From positions 1-34,129 of the IMG/VR virus record IMGVR_UViG_3300031566_000210: a stretch of DNA of 34,129 nt. One strand, written 5' to 3'. Positions 30,701 to 34,129 of the stretch are shown piece after piece (position 1 is the stretch's first letter; each line of letters opens with the position of its first letter). The notes under the pieces were generated by a model. That model worked only from the letters and a program-made list of their open reading frames with translations, made no database searches and was not told the DNA's origin. The DNA is from a virus. The position numbers and the translations under genes are program-made.

Positions 30701-31545
30701 ATTGGGCAAACTTTAGAATGCTTAGAGCGGCTGCAGAAATCAAATTGGGAGCAAAGGGCGCACTATCTGTTGCTCAAGAAAATGCTTTGGACAAAGCGGC
30801 TTGGAATAGGCTCAAGAAGGCCAGCAAGATTACGCAAGAAACTGTTGATACATTCAGGACTGCTCTTGGCAATTCCATCCTCAACACTGTCATGTCCGCA
30901 ACTCCAGCGGATAAACCAATGGCTGTGTCCGGTCGCTTCCGTGTTCCGCATAAGATTGGAAAGCAATTCGGTTTCGAAGAAGACCCAATGCACAAGGGAT
31001 ACAGCATTATCCAAAGTCAGTTTCTTGGACTACCATTCCAGTTCTACAACTTTGCCCTAGCAAATGCGAACAAGACGATTGCTGCGTTTGGTCACGGTCA
31101 ACTAAAGAACCAACTATTTGCAACATCAATGGCTCTTTCGTTTGGCTATATGTCTACAAAGCTAAGAACCCCAGAGTTTGCTTGGGAAGAAATGAGCTAC
31201 ACTGATAGGTTTGCCAGAGCTTTTGATGCAAGTGGCATTCTCTCTATATACAGCGGATTGTTCTATACTGGACTGCATACATCTCTTGCCCTTGGCGGGC
31301 CTAATATTTCCGGTGGCGTTATCAATCCAAAGTTTCCCGTTGTGCCAGATAAGGTCAGAGGCGCTGTTGGGATTTTGGGTGCTGGTCCGTCTATTGGATT
31401 CGACCTTGGGGCTGGCGCTTATGAGCTAATGCTTGGGGATAATCGGGGCGAAGGCGCAAAGCAAATATTTAGGAACCTTCCATATGCTCGGCTATGGTTC
31501 TGGAAAGATCAGATGAACGCAATGACTAGAGCTTGGGGATTGTAG
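27781..31545 (+). CDS. Largest internal virion protein, gp16-like (1254 aa)
   Basis: ATG 27781 follows GGTGAGTAA. Residues about 100-195 hold hydrophobic segments (FFAGLFDPINLVALPLGGPT, VGVGVGVLQAG, SATLFGGALGGVASI) that may enter the host membrane during ejection, followed by long helices (KKQLESIESAIFNLEDEAKS). In T7 gp16 the N-terminus is a transglycosylase; no such catalytic pattern is visible here. Position just before the fibre and length (T7 gp16 is 1318 aa) support the call. Confidence 0.85.
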   Translation: MPIDRSQFVLGNFSGVRRGPIERPEFSETVGATIGYTYDPAYEFVRNRIIYGNVRQRDYNPMADMEGYEQYAVHLTRAVSPEHMVDLKRGIDESAKRRQVLASSSLSAQFFAGLFDPINLVALPLGGPTVGALRSAARVGVGVGVLQAGTELAMIQPFDPLQTAKESAMNVASATLFGGALGGVASIPISRRARALTAFEENLAGTLEFTQRMELFRTLTPEDLTTLNRQQTRILGNVSENQLRLDRTKAYNQIDQLRRSSGASAKLASIDRIEVKTTYINSIEKELALRALEAGGYNKKNALDFAINAFIDSPLYQTLTTPFKRIIQSPQTPAKVKEYTIRLAGDSALNHAYSAVLGVPSTQSVHSRAQMRRGQVAASYDNLHQIYREEYGVKDTRFLDIDLMNTARKAFDYDNSFEGFMRRVNEKRVKKLPFSASEAKAAKVIDDFFKGAERELYDLGLIGLTGRLKKQLESIESAIFNLEDEAKSIRLALGKNAAGDPEYQRIAGELGRLNSDRGGIERDLGMALNAPPTLTENWTPRFYDKARIKKNMAEVVQIFEDHYRANPEVWDLKDGKWVKEILPADPVSINKRAKDTVAAILEEDDLVSVVAGTSRKKHFNGRIDIETEKVWDYIIKDPINIMRAYSSRISPTVEFNKAFGGRSIQKVDRELREELALAGVKEGEANRIMSDFLHLYDSIAGIIMKEPDRWDNKIAFGLRKLAELNYMGSAWLSAFPDTARIVAEHDLGNMSKAINLLVDKNMRPMLMKDARLSGEALDYFHNSVGLRLTEDLMNDPSTQTIWDTATSGFYVLNGLTPMTQALKVLDGIVTGHEIIDTAIKYTEGKATKQDLTKMLRYGISVDQMEKIAKSPWIKTQNGLYIPNTTHWEGHISIPDFDAIGLKVVEIDIYGSTRVGVISNGVYQPVAIDIRKKTFRFDREYIESTEFDAKPWFHQTQMIQGRTVFPKDAFVTPKDWANFRMLRAAAEIKLGAKGALSVAQENALDKAAWNRLKKASKITQETVDTFRTALGNSILNTVMSATPADKPMAVSGRFRVPHKIGKQFGFEEDPMHKGYSIIQSQFLGLPFQFYNFALANANKTIAAFGHGQLKNQLFATSMALSFGYMSTKLRTPEFAWEEMSYTDRFARAFDASGILSIYSGLFYTGLHTSLALGGPNISGGVINPKFPVVPDKVRGAVGILGAGPSIGFDLGAGAYELMLGDNRGEGAKQIFRNLPYARLWFWKDQMNAMTRAWGL

Positions 31546-31560
31546 TTTGTCCTAGTGCTT

Positions 31561-31590
31561 TTGTGCGTTGAGTTCACTGCCTCTTCTATG
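31561..31590 (+). promoter_or_regulatory. Candidate late promoter motif before the fibre gene
   Basis: TTGTGC (31561-31566), 18 bases, TCTATG (31585-31590), in the 74-base gap before the fibre gene. It matches the motif at 16465-16493. A related string, GTGCGTTGCCC, occurs at 14082-14092 ahead of the pre-TerL genes, where the second box is not clear. Confidence 0.45.
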
Positions 31591-31619
31591 CAATTCATAG
31601 ACGAAACAAAGGGCATAGC

Positions 31620-33611
31620 ATGACCATTAACGCGGCAGACAACTCACCACGCATTGAGTATGCGGTAGCGCAGGGCGTCACTCAGACGACCTTCTCAGTT
31701 CCGTTTGAGTTCTTTGACACTGGCGATCTAAACGTCTACGTTGATGGCGTCCTCAAGGCCGAGGGTTCTGACTACACTGTCACTGGCGGCGAAGGATCGA
31801 CTGGTTCGATCATCTTTGTTGAAGCTGATCCGGGTGAAGTGCAGCAAGTCACTGGTGCCACTGGTGGAAGCCAAGTTGTCATTACCCGTGACATTCCCAT
31901 TGAGCGCACGACTGACTTCAACGCTGGCTCTGACATCAATCGCGCTGCGCTGAACGAGCAACTCGACACGATCATTGCCCTCATTGCTGACGTTGATGAC
32001 AAGGCCAGCCGCGCCATTCAGATTCCTGACTATGAGGTTGCGCCAAGCCTGTCTCTGTCTGACATCAATGACCGCAAGGGTAAGGTTCTTGCCTTCGACG
32101 CCTCGACTGGCGCTGTCGAGGCCGTTGACATTGTAACTGATGCGGCTATCGGAACTGTTACCACCTTGGCCTCTGGCACCCCTGCCACAGCCGCTGCTAC
32201 CGCCCTTGATGGAACTGTTACTTTTGACTTTGGCATTCCCGCAGGGGCCACAGGAGCTACTGGGGCCACAGGAGCTACAGGCCCAGACGGCACTAACGGC
32301 ACTGATGGCACTGATGGCACTAACGGCACTAACGGCACTGATGGTATTGGCTGGACTGGTGGTAGTTACAATGCCTCGACGGGTATTGTTACATTTACAT
32401 CTGACGATGGACTGGGCTTTGTCACGGGTGATCTTCGTGGCGCAGACGGGGAGGGGTCTGGTAGTGTTACTTCCGTTGCCGCCACAGTTCCTACTGGCTT
32501 TACTGTCACTGGTTCGCCAATCACTACATCCGGCACTCTTGCTGTGTCTTATGATACTGGATACCAAGGGTATACAGCAGCAGAGGCAAGTAAACTTTCT
32601 GGAATTGAGGCTAACGCTGACGTAACTGATGCAGCCAACGTCGAGCCTCTGGTGGACACGCACCTTAACACAGGCACAGCCACCACTGGTGAGGTTCTGT
32701 CGTGGACTGGGTCGGACTATGACTGGATTGCTGCGGGTGGTGGTGGCTCCGCCCTAGAACTGTATGCTGAGAACCCGTCTAGCCCTACTGCGCCAATTGC
32801 AACGGGTAATAATGCTGTTGCGCTTGGGAGTGGCTCTCTTGCTTCTGCGGCCAATTGCTTTGCTGCTGTGATCGGCAGGGACAGCACCTCTTCTTATGGG
32901 GCTATTTCAAACGGTGCCGTTGCCATTGGTGAGGACAATAAATCAAGTTCTCTAGCTGCCGTAACGGTAGGGAATGACTGTATTGCAAGCGGTGCTTATT
33001 CCGTTGCATTAGGCAAGAATGCTTCAGCAACTGGCACTTATGCGTATTGCCTTGGCGGGTTCGCTTCTGCTTCTGGCTACGGGGCGATTGCTATAGGCAA
33101 TTCTACTAACGCCAGTGCCAAGTATTCTGCTGCACTGGGTCGCCGGGCCAAGACGACTATTGAAGGTCAGTTCGCTTTTAGCGGTGAGTGGATTAGCAGT
33201 CAGGGTGACAGCCAAACGTCTATTTATGTTTTGCGGTCTGACACTACGGATGCTACGCCAGAGGCAATGGTGACTAACGGGCCAGACACTACACGTGGCA
33301 CCACCAACCAAATCATCCTCCCCAACAACTCTGCCTATGCCTTCCACGGCACCATCGTGGCCCGTCAGCAAGCCTCGGCAGGCACTGCATCGGCAGCGTG
33401 GAAGATCGAAGGTCTGATCCGCAGGGAAGGCTCGGCAGGCACGACTGTGCTGGTCAACAGCGCCACGACTGTCTTGGACAACACACCCGCTTGGGGCATG
33501 GCTCTCAGCGCAGACACGACCAACGGTGGCTTGAAGATCGAAGTCACAGGCGCAGCCGCTACAAACATTCGGTGGGTCGCCACCATCCACACGAGCGAGG
33601 TTACATACTGA
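31620..33611 (+). CDS. Tail fibre with T7 gp17-like N-terminus, collagen-like and YadA-like repeats (663 aa)
   Basis: Residues 1-150 match the virion-attachment domain of T7 gp17-type fibres (RIEYAVAQGVTQTTFSVPFE, VYVDGVLKAEGSDYTVTGGE, DFNAGSDINRAALNEQLDTI). Residues about 208-242 are Gly-X-Y collagen-like repeats. Residues about 394-517 contain YadA-head-like repeats (SVALGKNASATGTY, GAIAIGNSTNASAKYSAALG), which form a trimeric beta-roll in adhesins. The final 56 residues are almost identical to the partial fibre at 1-171. It should bind host surface receptors as a trimer. ATG follows AAAGGGCATAGC. Confidence 0.9.
   Translation: MTINAADNSPRIEYAVAQGVTQTTFSVPFEFFDTGDLNVYVDGVLKAEGSDYTVTGGEGSTGSIIFVEADPGEVQQVTGATGGSQVVITRDIPIERTTDFNAGSDINRAALNEQLDTIIALIADVDDKASRAIQIPDYEVAPSLSLSDINDRKGKVLAFDASTGAVEAVDIVTDAAIGTVTTLASGTPATAAATALDGTVTFDFGIPAGATGATGATGATGPDGTNGTDGTDGTNGTNGTDGIGWTGGSYNASTGIVTFTSDDGLGFVTGDLRGADGEGSGSVTSVAATVPTGFTVTGSPITTSGTLAVSYDTGYQGYTAAEASKLSGIEANADVTDAANVEPLVDTHLNTGTATTGEVLSWTGSDYDWIAAGGGGSALELYAENPSSPTAPIATGNNAVALGSGSLASAANCFAAVIGRDSTSSYGAISNGAVAIGEDNKSSSLAAVTVGNDCIASGAYSVALGKNASATGTYAYCLGGFASASGYGAIAIGNSTNASAKYSAALGRRAKTTIEGQFAFSGEWISSQGDSQTSIYVLRSDTTDATPEAMVTNGPDTTRGTTNQIILPNNSAYAFHGTIVARQQASAGTASAAWKIEGLIRREGSAGTTVLVNSATTVLDNTPAWGMALSADTTNGGLKIEVTGAAATNIRWVATIHTSEVTY
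32244..32346 (+). repeat. Tandem repeats encoding the collagen-like fibre segment
   Basis: GGGGCCACAGGAGCTAC is repeated exactly at 32244-32260 and 32262-32278 (18-bp period), followed from 32289 by six near-tandem 9-bp units GGCACTAAC or GGCACTGAT. In-frame gain or loss of 9- or 18-bp units by slippage would change fibre length without frameshift. Confidence 0.8.
33441..33517 (+). repeat. 77-bp stretch identical to the first 77 bases of the window
   Basis: Bases 33441-33517 equal bases 1-77 exactly; the first mismatch is at 33518 versus 78. Similarity continues at lower identity to about 33910 versus 470. It lies in the fibre-tip coding region. Confidence 0.95.
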
Positions 33612-33910
33612 TGGCTATTCAACTCGACCTGACCAACAGCCAGTATGGCACCCCGTTTGCTGGTGCTTACTTCCGCATCGTGACTGCGGCTGTCTCCCGT
33701 ATGCGTGAGGGTGGCCCCAAGTTCACCGTGATGATTGATGTCGCTGGCTATGCTACAGCTACACCTGACGATGATACTCGTGATGTAGACTTCCGCCGCT
33801 ATCATGCTGACTTGGCTGACGTAGAGGCTGCTGCTGGTGCTACATTCCTCGACAAGTGCTACGCTTGGGTGATGACGCAGGAAGATATGGCAGGGAGCAT
33901 CGCGGCCTAA
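33611..33910 (+). CDS. Fibre-associated conserved phage protein, copy B (99 aa)
   Basis: Same length as the protein encoded at 171-470 and identical in 86 of 99 residues; the differences cluster at 27-29 (ASI to AAV, Y to S) and 69-78. Both copies are intact and keep the TGATG/TAATG coupling to the fibre in front and the small tail protein behind, so both are probably made. Function unknown. Confidence 0.88.
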   Translation: MAIQLDLTNSQYGTPFAGAYFRIVTAAVSRMREGGPKFTVMIDVAGYATATPDDDTRDVDFRRYHADLADVEAAAGATFLDKCYAWVMTQEDMAGSIAA

Positions 33911-34129
33911 TGAGCATTGTCATCGACTACACCAAGGGTTTCTTTGAGCCATCGCCTGCTGGTGAAACAGTCGGTGACATCACCTCAAGCACCCTAGACC
34001 TGTCCACGGGCAACGTGTTCTCGGACGCCCCCGCATCTAACCCGACCTATGTGTTCAGCAACCCGCCTGCCACTGGCACTGCCTACGGCTTCACGCTCAA
34101 GGTGACGCCCTCTGCCACCGTGACGATCA
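33910..34129 (+). CDS. Small beta-rich tail-tip protein, copy B (3' truncated by window edge)
   Basis: ATG 33910 overlaps the previous TAA; 73 codons are open to the window end. The product begins MSIVIDYTKGFFEPSPAGET and contains STLDLSTGNVFSDAP and YVFSNPPATGTAYGFTLKVT, a pattern common in short phage tail proteins. It sits where the cassette at 1-859 has the 129-aa protein, but sequence identity between the two is low. Probably a beta-sandwich that decorates the fibre; the end is missing. Confidence 0.82.
   Translation, partial: MSIVIDYTKGFFEPSPAGETVGDITSSTLDLSTGNVFSDAPASNPTYVFSNPPATGTAYGFTLKVTPSATVTI

Noticed and set aside
31728-32663. Minus-strand open frame of about 311 codons opposite the fibre gene
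   Set aside because: Shadow of Gly/Thr/Ala-rich codons and collagen-like repeats; low-complexity translation, no proper start context.
1-34129. CRISPR array, insertion sequence or integrase/attachment site
   Set aside because: No regularly spaced repeats with spacers, no transposase-like or tyrosine/serine recombinase-like gene, and no repeat pair suggestive of att sites was seen.
33441-34129. Physical terminal redundancy of the virion DNA
   Set aside because: Identity is perfect for only 77 bases and then falls, with protein-level divergence between copies, so it is a paralogous duplication and not a terminal repeat.

Overview
The window looks like most of the genome of a tailed phage with a short tail (podovirus, T7-like virion architecture), probably a contig from an environmental or marine sample. 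There are no bacterial housekeeping genes, rRNA, tRNA or CRISPR arrays. The host is not directly visible. The moderate GC content, frequent TTGAC-type boxes and resemblance of many small proteins to those of marine alphaproteobacterial podoviruses suggest an alphaproteobacterium, but this is inference.

Layout. (1) 1-4681, + strand: end of a tail fibre and its small satellite proteins, a putative receptor-binding protein, a fibre-assembly-type protein, then the lysis cassette (holin-like protein, amidase endolysin with a C-terminal membrane anchor, nested Rz/Rz1 spanins) and a calcineurin-like metallophosphoesterase. (2) 4662-12425, - strand: one long leftward operon of small, overlapping early genes. 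It holds a DUF932 protein, zinc-ribbon and HTH proteins, an Hjc-like PDDEXK nuclease, a lambda-O-like initiator with iteron-like repeats inside its gene, a YqaJ/lambda-type exonuclease, an ERF annealing protein, an SSB-like protein ending in DDSIPF, and two proteins built around a DnaA domain IV-like DNA-binding domain. (3) 12426-14940: a divergent control region, the small terminase, a GC-rich oppositely oriented gene, a palindrome-rich non-coding stretch and four small late genes. (4) 14940-34129, + strand: large terminase, portal, scaffold, gp13-like protein, capsid, decoration-like protein, tail tubular A and B, three internal virion proteins, and a tail fibre with collagen-like and YadA-like repeats, followed by a second copy of the fibre satellite genes that runs off the end.

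How it works together. No DNA polymerase, primase, helicase, RNA polymerase or integrase is seen. Replication therefore probably recruits the host replisome, with the O-like initiator on its internal repeats as origin, the SSB-tip protein and the DnaA-like proteins as host-facing factors, and exonuclease plus ERF plus resolvase for recombination and concatemer formation. Packaging uses TerS/TerL. The tail genes at the two window ends are paralogous (86 of 99 identical residues in one pair), and the first 77 bases repeat exactly at 33441-33517. The real genome is therefore probably circular or permuted, with two fibre cassettes in tandem across the window junction.
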